Origin: Phyto melanocephala
Lineage: Eukaryota; Arthropoda; Insecta; Diptera; Rhinophoridae
DNA length: 64,000 bases
Reading direction: 5' to 3'
NCBI GenBank assembly: GCA_941918925.1
Contig: OW799236.1
Location: 83,974,213-84,038,212, forward strand
The translations under genes and the position numbers were made by a program. This document shows, piece by piece, positions 25,950-37,782 of this stretch. Below the pieces are notes generated by a model. That model saw only the letters and a list, made by a program, of their open reading frames with translations. It did not search any database and was not told the origin of the DNA. The stretch's first letter is position 1; each line of letters starts with the position of its first letter.

Positions 25950-26560
25950 ATGCTGAAAAGTACGGTAGTTAATCTTAAGAATGGAACACCATGATTCAAG
26001 TGTGCTTCTTTAAATAAGTTTACGATTATATGGGTTAAGGATTATGTAGGCGAAGCTGGGAATAAAGGGACTGACAAACACGCGAAGAGAAGATCTCGGT
26101 GATTATCTGTGAACCAGAATCCAAAACTATCCTGGATGATCACTTAATGAAGCCAAAGATATTTCAATGGGTATTATTCTAAAAACCTGCAAAGTTATAT
26201 AGACAGCCTTATACGGTAGCCAAAGAGCTTTTTGGCCGAGGTACAGTAAAGATACTTGAATTTAATCGCACTACGATCAGCTAAGGAAGTGTCTTGGTTA
26301 CATGCCTTGAAATCTTGAAATATCGTCTAAAGAAGATTTAGATTGAAGATGATGATATTTGTATAATGTTCCTTGACGATGCTGAAACAGTATGTATGGG
26401 AATATTCAGCATACTCAAGCGGAATATTGATGATTACAGGCAAGTATATGATGCTATGAAAGACCTTAATCTGAAAAAGTTACAGGTGATTGTAAAGGAC
26501 TATGCGATTTAAATTACTGGCAATCAACAGTCAGTAGTGCAAAATGGTTTTCTTGTCTAG
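25950..26560 (+). pseudogene. Decayed second copy of the RNase H/zinc-knuckle LINE C-terminus
   Basis: Nucleotide similarity to 16.7-17.3 kb is clear in patches. TATGGGTTAAGGATTATGTA at about 26,025 corresponds to the VKGYVGIAGNE block, followed by GCTGGGAATAAAG and GACAAACACGCGAAG. GAGCTTTTTGGCCGAGGTAC near 26,225 corresponds to the EPFGRGAVK block, and GATGATGATATTTGTATAAT near 26,347 to the zinc-knuckle entry. The reading frame is broken many times. The copy is much older than the one at 16.7 kb but belongs to the same family and has the same orientation. Confidence 0.75.
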
Positions 26561-27159
26561 AGCAAACTCCGCGGTACTTAGTGCAGCAAGGAACATAAAT
26601 CGGGTCTCGAGCTGGTAGTGGTCTGCACCAATATTCCCCCTTTCTTGTAGTAAATGCCAGACAGTGATAAAATAACTACTCTACCATCTCTTATTCATTC
26701 TAGAACTGCTAGAAGACGGTTGAGTGCTCCAGTCATTCTATTGCCATTCAACCGACTGTTCTACTATTATTGTACGTACAACAGCTAATTAAATACCGCA
26801 ATGATCGGTTAGGATAGCCTGTTTTGGGTAAAATCGTACTTGCTGTTGTCGGTAATATCATTGGCCAAGGGTATTTGCGATCCTGTGTCCTGAAAAAATA
26901 GCTTTGTCTTTAAATCTTGTTGCAGAATTAATATAACTGAAAGTATTCTGAGCTGATATACATTTCAGTTTCCATCTTATCATTTCATGCCAGCTCGCAC
27001 GTATAACTATTACATCATTTTAATGAGTTATCATCCCGTAACTATAGTTTCAAACTGTAGACTGAATTATTAGACTGATTATTCAAATTAGATCCTTGTG
27101 CTTAGAAAAATTGTTTTATTATATTTTCTAAATTTCTTTAAAATGATTCTATACAGAAT
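26561..27159. other. Noncoding spacer, possibly LINE 3' UTR
   Basis: This lies directly downstream of the decayed LINE fragment and is moderately GC-rich until about 26,900, so part may be its 3' untranslated region. No independent evidence was found. Confidence 0.3.
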
Positions 27160-27830
27160 ATCAACGTCAGCAAGCATTGGCACCGAGTGCCCTAAACTGA
27201 CGGTGGTCTTACCTTCTGTTGACCAATCAGCCGACCCTATGTTCCAAGTTTTACAACAACTGATGACACACAGGTAGTTATTCTTTTATACAATATTCGA
27301 TTGGTATGAATACGCACCTTCCTCAAGAGATCGTGACCATCTTAACCCTAGTTTTTCTTCTTCGCTATGAGGCAAATGATATCTATCAACTACAGTATTG
27401 ACCTGCAGTCCAAAAGAAGCTAAACAACCAATCAAGTAACCGTGTTCATCACGAGACATCTATTGTTGCCTGCAGGCCTGTCACCTCTGCAAGCATTACT
27501 CAGTTAACAGCCGACAATTATTTCTGTTAAGAAGACAACGCTATCCAGAAACAAATAATCAGTCCGACGCAAGGTTGAGCAACAGTTAACAAATCACCGG
27601 CGAATCTGTTTTCCTACTGTTATCTCCAAAAACGTCTCACCAATAACCAGACTGCAAGAGGTTCTAGGGGCTTACTGATTCCCACGGTAGCAAATAGCTC
27701 TCTGGTTAAACTTGTATATGTTTGGCTACCCAGGCATACTTAATTATGACTCCGAAGTGTTTGTAGCTAATCTATACCCAGAGCTGGCAATAGCACCAGT
27801 ACGGGGACACTCCGCCCATGTCACTCTTGA
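27160..27830 (+). repeat. Dispersed repeat family X, copy 1
   Basis: This GC-richer segment aligns, in opposite orientation, with 41,999-42,695. Shared blocks include AACGTC then GGCACCGAG near 27,163-27,190, GACGGTGGTCTTACC near 27,200, CTGTTAAGAAGACAACG near 27,524, GGGGCTTACTGATTCCCACG near 27,668, CTCTGGT near 27,700 and GAGCTGGCAA near 27,781. The other copy carries them in the same order. No long open frame exists in either copy. I do not recognise the family. It could be a SINE-like or LINE-leader-derived non-autonomous retroelement. Confidence 0.6.
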
Positions 27831-27839
27831 AGATGTTTA

Positions 27840-29730
27840 GAGATTATATTAAAACACCTTTTATTAGTTTAGAACAGCAGTATTCCGGGGCATCTGAGAA
27901 AATTCATTCTCCAGCCATAATAAAATCTATGAAGCATATAAAAATATATTTTAATTGAAACACAAATTATAAGAACTTATTCGTAGGATTATCAATTTTA
28001 AACATTTTCATAGTTAGGAGATCAAAAGGTAATATTAAAATATCTTTTACGAATCTTCAGAAAATTCTTTATTTTGTTGTGTAGTGTAATGATTTCTATT
28101 AAAAATATATTTTTTAATATTTTCGTAAACAGAAAATTCTTTGAAGATTTTCGAGAAATGCGAAAAATATCTTTTTTTGCACTTTATTACCTACAAAAGC
28201 TGATTCTACATCCTGTTGCTGGGCTGTTTAATAAAAGATATCTTAGCACTTTTACGTGAAATTTTTAAACCATAGTATTCGCTTCTGCTTCCACTTGGTC
28301 CCTTCACCGGAGTCTCGTTCTTCCCCGTCTCGGCTTTTGAAAGTAGTTGTTATCTAACCACTTGCTCTGTTCTAGTGTTCTAGTTATTGCTGTAATTTTC
28401 GCAGTGTATTTTGCAAAAAACAACAGTTAGTCGTTGCCAATTCATTACAAATATCATCCTCATAATCAAGGTGCTCCTTAAGGGACGTTAACAATTGTCC
28501 TCTGTTTTTCATTTTTTTGTAAACCTTTTCAACTATGTCTTTTTTTGACAACAAAAAAAAAATCATTCCAAATCGAATTCGTAAAATTTTTTTTGGGCAA
28601 AGCGTTCATATTTCATTCGTTTCAGCTTCCAACATAAGCGAATTGTCTTTGTTAATTCTTTTGTTAAGCAGCCTTTTAACTACTTTCTAGTACACTTCCG
28701 AAACACAGTTAGTTAGAATATATCAATTTATGAATTTTCTTCTTCGTTTCAAACAGTTTACTCCTCCCACTTTTTCAAATCGCGTGATGGGATTGTTAGC
28801 TGTATTGCTCATAACGTTATTAGTTTCCACGTCAATACCTGTACCTTTTTTAAGGTAAAATAAATTCCTTTTGTTTCTCCTCAGCTTTCTTATGGTTTAT
28901 GCGTTTTTATTGGATTGTTTTGTGTTGTTTTCAAGTTTATTGTGAATTGGTTAGTGGAAAAAGCAAAAACAAAATAATCGTTTAATGTGTTTCTCTAAAA
29001 TCCATTACAAAATGATCGTTTAATCACGAATATTTAATTATCTTTAGCACCTAAGGGTAGCAAATGAAATTAGTTTCCTTTTCTTCTTTTTCATATATTT
29101 TTTCCTTTTTCGTTTAAACTGGAATGGCAAAAGTTGATATTTTCAATATTTATAGTGTCTAAATTAAAATTGGATTCAAATTCTCTACAAAAAATTAATA
29201 GCAAAGCAAAAGTTCTATATGAAAATGTAGTCAACAAAATTGACATGTGACTTCTTCCTTATATTAGTTGATTTCCTTATTATTTGTGCTTAGAGCCTGG
29301 TATTGTGTTCAATATTTCTTGTGAACTGCTGTTAAATTTCATATAAAATAATTCCTATTAACTACTTATGAAACAATGTTGCCTAAGCAGTGCTTTTTTA
29401 TAATAAGAAACAAAATTATTAAATATTTTTTTAAATATTCTAGCAACATTTAATTTCGTATGAAATTATATGAACAAAAGTTATTTCGTATGAAACTGAA
29501 AGCAAGAGCTTTTCAATTTTTATACCCGCTACCAAAAAATTCCGTTTTTAACACATCGAAATATCCATTTTAGACCCCATAAATGTCTATCAAACAGAAG
29601 TTAGAACAGGAAGATGATTAGCTACGCGCTTAAATTTTTGCAAAGAAATTCATAGAATAATTCTAAAAAGTTTTTGCTTATTGACACTTTTGTAAAATAT
29701 GTCAGAAAAAGGTAAATATCCTTTAAAAAT
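27840..29730. other. AT-rich noncoding DNA
   Basis: No recognisable gene or element was found. Open frames are short and of low complexity. Confidence 0.55.
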
Positions 29731-29736
29731 TCTGTT

Positions 29737-30093
29737 TGTATAAAGGTTGTGGTCCAACCATTATGCACGATATTAATTGTGAGTCACACTATAACGTCAA
29801 GTTTTTAGCTCAATTTATTTTAACATATCTTTGTTTTAGTATTAGACAAATTAAATTATGGAGCAGTGCACAATTGAGCAGCGAGTTTAAATTGTTGAAG
29901 CCTTTTACGAAGATAGGGAGTTCAAACTAAACTTCAGCTCGTGATTTTTTTGGTCACCACAATCGACCAAATGTATTCACAATCGGAAGATTTGTTCCCA
30001 AAATTTCAGCAAACTAAGTCTGACGGAAATGTAAAAACACCCGTGCACAAGGCTGCCAGATTCATTTTGACCTTTTCCGCCAAATTCAATGTT
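29737..30093 (+). mobile_element. 5' portion of a mariner-like (DD41D-type) relic
   Basis: It opens after TATA with an inverted-repeat end, AAGGTTGTGGTCCAACCATT then ATGCACGATATTAATTGTG. This resembles the ends of the copies at 33.4 and 51.3 kb. Near 29,862 the frame MEQCTIEQRV, then a stop, then IVEAFYED gives the first DNA-binding helix region, and later blocks decay through multiple stops. Homology ends abruptly at 30,093 where the family A repeat begins. The transposase segment resuming at about 31,350 overlaps the last part of this one (the NVKTPVH versus FLPVPDCIVRSA region). The two parts may therefore be separate copies rather than one split element. Confidence 0.65.
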
Positions 30094-31078
30094 AACAAGT
30101 AAGAGCACTATATTCGGCTGTGCCGAATCTTTTATACCCACCACCAATTTTGTGTACATTTAAAGCACAATATTTATTAGTTTGTTAATACCTCTAATTT
30201 TGGCGGTTTTATGAGCTTTTAAATTTCATTAACGGTAGATAACGCGAAAAGTGGGTGTTATAGTAGCCGTGTCAAAGTTGTTTTTGCTAATGAGTACAAC
30301 TTAGATGTTTATTAATAGAGAAATTATATGAATTTTAGGTAAAACGTTATATGGAAGGTTGGCGTAAAAGTGGGCGTGACACATTGGTTTTACAGAAAAG
30401 CCTCTCACCAAAAAGCAAAGTGTGTAAAATTTCAGAATCGTACATGTAATTTTCTCCGTTTTATTAGGTTTCAAGTTTAAAATATACTGAAAAATACACT
30501 GGGCGGTATAAATTTTCGTACATTTTTATCTATAACTCCTTTCCTAATGCATAGATGTAAGCAATTTTTAGGGAGGGATATTGTTTTGACTATATATATA
30601 TATGTGTTCCTGTAACTCCCATTGGAGCATAGGGCGCCTAAATTGTTTTGACTAGAGAAACATATATTCGAAGTTTCATGACTGTACGTTAATGCGTTTG
30701 GACACAATTGCATTTTATTCGATGTTCGAAGGACACGGTTTTTTCGATCTACTCTTGCATTACGAGCTATAACTCTCTTCCTAATATTCCGATTTAGCCC
30801 ATTTTTAATACCAAAGAAACCTTGTCTATAAGAAAGATTCTGGCAAAATTTGAGCCCCTGGCTTTTTCGGTGCGACCTCTATCGTGCTTTCAACAGACGG
30901 ACAGACGGATAGACGGACAGACGGACAGACGGACGGACATAGCTAGATCGTCATCAAATCAAACCCTGATTCAGAATATATATACTTTGTAGGGTCTAAA
31001 ATTGATATTTCGATGTGTTAAAAACGGAATGACAAAATTAATATACCCCCACAAATTTTTTTGGTGGTGTGTATAAAA
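30094..31078 (-). mobile_element. Helentron-like repeat family A, short copy
   Basis: Read on the minus strand it starts at about 31,078 with TTTTTATACAC then ACCACC, a decayed form of the family's TATACCCGCCACC start. A segment with CATTCCGTTT, then GACCC and AGTATATATA follows. A run of GTCCGTCTGTC units (30,893-30,939) and ACGCCCAC-containing internal segments come next. It ends with ATAC, the hairpin GATTCGGCACAGCCGAATATAG and CTCTTACTTGTT at 30,094. The inverted TATACCC motif just before the hairpin repeats the 5' start. No protein is encoded, so the element is non-autonomous. It is embedded between two mariner-like transposase fragments. Confidence 0.65.
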
Positions 31079-31349
31079 ATCGTCAAAATCGCCAAAAAAA
31101 AAAAATTGTTCATAGTTTTTGACATCAAAATATATATTATTTGTAATTATTAAAAATATTCTTTATAAATCCTAAAAAAAATAAATTTGATCTGATTTCC
31201 TAAAATTTGCCAAAAATATATTTAATTTAATTTTTATTTAAGACGAAGTAAAAGTTATTAGAAAACACCAACAAGGTACAATAAAAATACCAGAATAAAA
31301 TTATAATTTTGTGCATTAAATTTAACTGAAAATCGCTAGATCTGACATT
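31079..31349. other. AT-rich spacer
   Basis: Low-complexity AT-rich DNA lies between the family A repeat and the next transposase relic. No feature was found. Confidence 0.4.
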
Positions 31350-32184
31350 TTTACCTGTACCTGATTGCATAGTTCGTTCTGCGAAAAACATTGCTGTTGT
31401 TCACTAAAGGAACCGTCAACCTCGACTCATCATCCTGCCCAACAATTAATCATTTTACGAACATCATTGATAAGGATTTTTAATAAAAATTTGAGTTTGC
31501 ACGCTTACAAGGTTCACTTGACTCAGGAGTTGAAGAATACTGATTAATTCAAGCGTCGTCAATACATCGAATGGTAGGTTGAACAGTAAGAGGTGTATTC
31601 TGACTTTACAAAGAAAACCATCTTCAGCGACGAGGCAAACTCTTACCTATGTATATGGATTCGTTAGCAAGCAGAATTTTCGCGTTTTGGAAAATTAGAA
31701 TCCGCAAGTGATTGTTGAAATGCCGATGCATCCACAAAGCGCGAATGTTCGTCAAATCAGTTACCGACTGAAATTGCACCTGGACGATATATGGTTCCAA
31801 TATGATAGTGAAAATTACCACACAGCCAATGAAACAATTGCTCTTTCGTGCAACAAATTTAATGGCCGGAGCAATCATACGACGTGGCGATATAAATTTG
31901 CTGCCAAGATCGTGTGATTTGACACCGTTTAACTTCTTTATATTTAAAAGTCAATAAGCCAATATTTAATAGTTTTAGGAAGAAATTATTCGGCACATTA
32001 ATGACATTTATGTCTCAGTATCATTGAAAATATGGACCACCGGATAGATATATGACATCAAAGCTTTGGCGATCATTTGTTTCACGCATAATTGTTTTCT
32101 GTATTAAAAAAATATTAAGAAAATTCTCTGAAACTTTTTGTTTTGTTTACAATTAACATCGTGCGGTTTGTTTGGACCATCCTG
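31350..32184 (+). mobile_element. DDE domain and 3' end of a mariner-like (DD41D-type) relic
   Basis: The plus strand reads CIVRSAKNIAVV at about 31,368, then the second helix-turn-helix region with LRTSLIRIFNKNLSLHAYKV and LTQELK to about 31,540. The catalytic part follows: TKKTIFSDEANSYLC-like with the first aspartate near 31,630, then SKQNFRVW. LHLDDIWFQYDSENYHTANE at about 31,775 is where the second aspartate box QQDGA is altered to QYDSE. Stops are frequent. The end at about 32,145-32,184 reads ACATCGTGCGGTTTGTTTGG then ACCATCCTG followed by TA, which fits the inverted repeat at 29.74 and 33.42 kb. Confidence 0.75.
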
Positions 32185-33419
32185 TAATAGATTAATATCT
32201 GTAACCACATTTTATGCTCCTCATTGCCATTATCAATCACCTTTGATACAGATAAAAAAAATTCTGACAACACATTTAAACTTTCAAACATAATCCAAAA
32301 CGATTAAGTTTTCAAATTAATCACCTTAAAATAAAAGTTATTTGAAAGTTTCACATAATCTTAATATTTAGTAGAAACAGATTTTCCCCTTCACACGCCG
32401 AACTAGAAGACATCGTCAACGCATTAAAACTAAATACACTTAACACGGTTAATTACAAATTTTATATTACACAGCTGCAAGCGGCAGATTTGTACCATAA
32501 TATTAATGCAACTATTTCCAATACACATGCGAGTGTGTGCAACAAATATTATTTACATGACAACAACAAAACAATGCAAATGAAAGAACTCGTTCAATCA
32601 AAAGGGAAAGGGGAGAAAAACACCTCAAAAAATTGTACTATTTACACACATTTAGTGTTTTTAATGCAATAGCAAATGATACTTATAATTCATATCTTTT
32701 GGTCTAATAAATTTCAAAGACATGCATTAATAACACGAGTCATGTGGAGAAGCTTTAGACACTGAAAACACAAATCTTCAGAAAATAAAAGAAGATGCGT
32801 CTGTAGCCATATGACAATAGAATATAACAGCCAATTAGAAGGTGTTGGATTTATAATACAACACAGTTTTTCCGTGTACAACCAGATGTTTGTAAGGTAC
32901 TTTAAATTTCAAGTGAACGGGGGAGAGGGAGTAAATAAAGACTTCCATTTCCTAAATAATAGTTTTGTGGAAATGAAAACAATATTTTGTTTTAGGAATA
33001 TTCAAAGAAAAATCAGAAAGGGAAGTAGGAAGTGTAATTGGGCAATGCTAATTAAGTAATTCCCTACACCAAACGAATTAGAATTCTTTTCCAACAATCA
33101 ATCCGGTAAAAATAATAATTTTTGATAATTTTGTTAAAAAATATCTGATATAATTTCTTTGTTTGTAAAATAAATTCTTAAGATTCTTTATAAAGTAATG
33201 AGTACATTTTCAATAATTTGTCTTGCAGTTTTCATTTTTTTATTAATTTTTTTTATTTATGGCCAACATATTAAATATTTTAAAATAAAAATTTTGAATG
33301 AACTTGATCCATATGAATAACAATTTAAGGCTTAATGTGCTATTTGTTGCTTTGGTATAGGGTGCAGACTTGTAACGAAAAGTGGCAAATACGCGCTTTA
33401 TATTTGGTGTATTTAAATA
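32185..33419. other. Noncoding DNA between transposon relics
   Basis: No gene is seen. The frames at 32,490-32,672 and 32,811-33,059 have no family motif. Confidence 0.5.
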
Positions 33420-33976
33420 AAGGGTGGTCCACCCAAAACGCACGATGTTAATGGTAAATAAAACAAAAAGTTTTTCAGAGAATTATCTTTGTATTTTTAT
33501 TGTGATAATTATGTGTGTAACAGAATATTGGCTATATGCTTGTCACGGCTGCAGTGGCTGTGGTTGACGTCCAATTGTTAAGCATTACGACGAGTCGTGG
33601 TTGACGGCTTTTCTGTCACACTATTGCTCACAACAGCAATGTTATTCGCAGATCGGACAAGGAGATCTTGCCCAGGTATTTTCACATTTTCTACGGATCC
33701 GGTTTGCTTAAATTTGCCCACAATTCTCCCATTTATGGATACATTTGGCCGATTATGCTGTCCAAAAAATCACGAAGTATTTGAAATGCATTTTTATTTG
33801 AACGCGCATTTTCGTAGAAAGTTTCAACAGTCTAAATGCGCTGCTCAATCGTGTACCTCTCCATAGTTGATCTTGTCAAATGATGAAACAAAGAAATCTG
33901 AAATTAAGTAGCGGAAAAACATGAGGTTAAGGTGTGGCTCACAATTATTATCGTGCATAATGGTTGCACCACCCTT
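33420..33976 (-). mobile_element. Mariner-like deletion derivative, 557 bp
   Basis: Both ends are present: AAGGGTGGTCCACCC at 33,420 and, inverted, AAGGGTGGTGCAACCATTAT at 33,976. Each is flanked by TA. The minus strand carries only the first part of the transposase, MERYTIEQRI then a stop and TVETFYENARSNKNAFQILR, from about 33,864. It continues through IGRIVGKFKQTGSVENVKIP and LVRSANNIAVVSNSVTEKP to about 33,565. It then switches to sequence from the transposase C-terminal/3' region near 33,562, so the whole catalytic domain is deleted. This non-autonomous copy would need a transposase in trans. Stops and frameshifts in the remaining coding part show age. Confidence 0.8.
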
Positions 33977-35055
33977 TAGTTGTACAATAGAACAGTTTTA
34001 TATGTAGCAGCAATATGACAAGTGTTAATGTTTAAAATATTTCAGTACAAGCGAAAGGGATTTATTACGGAGGTGTAAGAAAAAATAAAGCAAGATTTTA
34101 AAGTGTATGTAAAGACTTATTGCACCACCCCCTTGTTTAAAGATTAATTCTTAGATTTAACCCGCATTTTCCCAGAATATTTTTTGTTTCGAGTTCTTAT
34201 AAAGATTAAAGCAAATAAAAATATTTAAATATTTTCATTTTAACTTAAATATCCTAATAGCTACACCGCCAATAATAATCCCAAAAAGGGCTTGTTAGTT
34301 GCGATTCGTGGAACTGTATAATTTATTTAAGCGTGTGGATCAAATATAGATGATGGAGTATATTCCATACGGAAATATTATAAATATAGGGCAACAGATC
34401 TCAGAATGAAACATGTTCTGATACATGTTCCGTAGATTATCAGTCGACTCTCAAGGCGTTAGAAGGACATTATGGCTGATTTTTGACTAATAGAATTATA
34501 AGCCTCTTTAAACATCAGATTGTGTTTGGCACTAGGCACTGTGGACTTTTCAGCATCAAAATTGCGGACAAACTAGCGGTCGACATACGAAAAGGCTGTT
34601 CTCATAAAACACTTTTCTTGCAAAAACAATTTGTATCGTATTAGTCTGGTTTTTGTTTTTGTTTTCCTTGTTAAAAGCATGTTGTTTGCGCACGTGTGGT
34701 AATAGCAACTTTATTCGCCTATAATTCCTAAAATACTTAACCAGTTTTGATTGCATTGAGAATGTTCAAATTTGCGGAAAAATTACTTTTTTAATTATAT
34801 ATTTCTTTTATTGAAATCGGTTTTATGTGGGCGTAAACTGCGTATCAAAAAATAGTCTTGCCTATTAAGTAATACATAAGTTAAAATAATCTATGAATAT
34901 AAAAATAAGTTGCATTGTGTTAGAAATTGATGTTCTCTGGAATGCGTGAACCGATTTCATATAAAAGGTGATGTCAATACCCAGGTTTTTATGTATAAAC
35001 GGTCTCTGTATGTGTATTGGTTCACGAGTTGAGTGAACACTGCAATCACTTAACA
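33977..35055. other. AT-rich noncoding DNA
   Basis: No gene or repeat end was recognised. The minus-strand frame at 34,556-34,756 is of low complexity. Confidence 0.5.
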
Positions 35056-37740
35056 TTTTTTATACCCGCCACCAAAAAAATGGTGGGGGTATATTCATTT
35101 TGTCATTCCGTTTGTAACACATCGAAATATCCATTTTAGACCCCATAAAGTATATATATTCTGAATCGGGGTTTGATTTTATGACGATCTAGCTATGTCC
35201 GTCCGTCTGTCCGTCTGTTGAAAGCACGATAGAGGTCGCACCGAAAAAGCTAGGGGGCTCAAATTTTGCCAGAATCTTTCCTATAGACAAGGTTTGTTTG
35301 GTATTGAAAATGGGCTAAATCGGAATATTAGGAAGAGAGTTATAGCTCGAAAAGCAAGAGTAGGTCGAAAAAACCGTGTCCTTCGAACATCGAATAAAAT
35401 GGAATTGTGTCCAAACGCCTTAACGTAGACTCATGAAACTTCGAATATATATTTCCTGGGTAAAGACAATATTTTCCCCCAAAAATTGTCTAAATCTATG
35501 CATTAGGAGAGGAGTTATCGATCAAAATGTACGAAAATTTATACCGCACAGTGTATTTTTTGGTATATTTAAAAACAAAAACGTCATAAAAGCAACAAAA
35601 TTGGATGTACGACTCTGAAATTTTGCACACTTTGGTCTTTGGTCACACGCTTTCTTGTAACGGTAAATCAATGTGCCACGCACACTTTTACGCCCACCTC
35701 CCATATAACGTTTCAACTAAAATTCATATAATTTCTCTATTAATAAAGATTTTGGAATAATAAAGGCCCATATTGAAACACCTCAGTTGTACTCATTCGC
35801 AAAAATAACTTTGACACGCCTACTATAACGCCCACTTTTCACGTTATCTACCGTTAATGAAATTTAAAAGCTCATAAAACCGCTAAAATTAGAGGTATGA
35901 TGATAAATTTTGCTACGTCTATCCCCCTAGGCAATTTCATTACTATGCCAAAAAATTAAGGTGCCACGCCCTTTTTTACGCCCACCTCCCATATAACGTT
36001 TTACCTAAAATTCATATAATTTCTCTATTTATAAAGATTTTGGAATAATAAAGGACTATATTGAAACACCTAAGTTGTACTCATTAGCAAAAACAACTTT
36101 CACACGCCTGCTATAACGCCCACTTTCACTTTTGAATTGTGTCCAAACGCATAAACGTAGAGTCATGAAACTTCGAATATATATATATCGAGTCAAAAGA
36201 ATATTTTTCCCTGAAAATCGCTTAAATCTATGAATTTGGAAAAGAGTTATAGATAAAAATGTACGAAAATTTATACCGCACAGTGTATATTTCAAATTCT
36301 GAAATTTTGCAAACATGGCTTTTTGGTCAAAGTCTTCGTTATAACGGAAAATAGATGTGCCACGCACACTTTTTTCCTTAAAATTTTATAAAAATATATT
36401 AGTCATAAAAATTAGCATTTATTCATCTTACACTGCGACATTTATTGTACTGTAGCTAAATATAAGATAAAGATGATAAGATAGATGACTCTACTAGCAA
36501 CTACTAGATGGCATGATAACAACTTATGCTTATGTTCTCCTTAAGTTATGCTCTATTAAAAATGCGAATTTAGGATAATTTTGACCTAAGTCCAAAAAAA
36601 ATTATCTCTAAACATTATAAACAATTTATTTTCATGTACTAATGGCTAACAAATTTTAAAATTATACAAAACTTATTTCGTTTCAAAATCTTTTAAAAGC
36701 AAAATGTTATAGAAGTTTAAAAATCAAAATCTTACTAATAAATTTCCCGTTTTAGAAAAATGCAGAGAATGTATATTTTAAATCACCCTGTGGCCCTTAA
36801 AATTTAACTTTCTTCCTCTTAAATTCATGTAAATTCTCTATGAATAAAGATTTTGGAATACTAAAGGACTATATTGAAATATCTAAGTTATGTTTATTAG
36901 GAAAAACTTTATTGACACGCGTATTTTAACGGCAACTTTCATTGAAAGACTAAATTTACGAAAACATTTTACTAGCATACCGAAGTTATAATGGGTGGTT
37001 TAATTTTAAGGGACTATGTTGATTTTGAATAAAATTATTATAAAATTATTATCATTTATTTTTATAATGATAATATTTGTATGCTTCAATTATGTATGGA
37101 ACAAAATATCGGCCAAATGGCCCCCCAACCTAGTCGGCACACCACGATCCGATAGTCCAAATTTTCAATGACACTGTTGATGCTCGATTGTTGGGCACGA
37201 TGATGAGTCAAGGTTGCTTGCTCTTGCCACGTTATCGTGAAAAACAGCAATGTTTCCCATTCAACGAACTAAGATGACATTCACAGATGTTTTCACATTT
37301 CATACAGACCTGCTTTGCAGACATTTAAATATTTTTTACAATTCTCACGATTGTGGTCGAATTCGAACGATTATGTTGACCAAAAGAATCACGAAGTGCA
37401 CAAAATTAATTTTGATTTAAACGCCCATTTTTATAAAAATCTTTAATATTTAAAAGCGTTGCTCGATTGCGTATCTTTCCACGGTTCAAATTGAGTTAGT
37501 CTGAGATTGAGAAATGTCAAATGAAATACAAGAAAAAAGTTGAAGGTTACATGTGGTTCACCTTAAACATGGGCCCTTAAAATTTAACCACCCTCTACAA
37601 AGAAAGTGATACATATTTTATTATAAAGAGATTATTCTATAGCGATTAACAAAATAATAAATATTGTGCTTTAAATGTACACAAAATTGGTGGTGGGTAT
37701 GAAAGATTCGGCACAGCCGAATATAGTGCTCCTACTTGTT
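35056..37740 (+). mobile_element. Helentron-like repeat family A, long copy with internal tandem repeats
   Basis: It starts TTTTTATACCCGCCACC at 35,056, followed by a short hairpin (CACCAAAAAAATGGTG), CATTCCGTTTGTAACACATC, AGTATATATATTCTGAATC and GTCCGTCCGTCTGTCCGTC. It ends with GGTGGTGGGTAT then GAAAGATTCGGCACAGCCG, AATATAGTGCTC and CTACTTGTT at 37,740. The motif ACGCCCACCTCCCATATAAC recurs at 35,690 and 35,978, a unit of about 288 bp. The segment TGTACGAAAATTTATACCGC recurs at about 35,527 and 36,258. A mariner-like deletion derivative is nested at 36,991-37,595. Without that insert the copy is about 2.1 kb. No coding capacity was seen. Confidence 0.7.
36991..37595 (-). mobile_element. Mariner-like deletion derivative nested in family A, 605 bp
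   Basis: Inverted ends ATGGGTGGTTTAATTTTAAG at 36,991 and, inverted, GAGGGTGGTTAAATTTTAAG at 37,595 are flanked by TA on both sides. Internally the minus strand keeps a piece of the transposase N-terminal region (about 37,500-37,175). At a junction near 37,173 (CAATGACACTGTTGATG) it passes straight into the C-terminal/3' UTR region with AAATATCGGCCAAATGGC. The element at 50,098-50,680 has the same ends and the same internal junction. Because it interrupts a family A repeat, it transposed after that repeat was already in place. Confidence 0.85.
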
Positions 37741-37782
37741 TTCTTTTTTGCATTATCAAGTGTGCAGAGGGTTCGATAGTAA

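Noticed and set aside
36056..36367. 103-codon minus-strand open frame
   Set aside because: It is internal to a non-coding family A repeat and is not preserved in the other copies.
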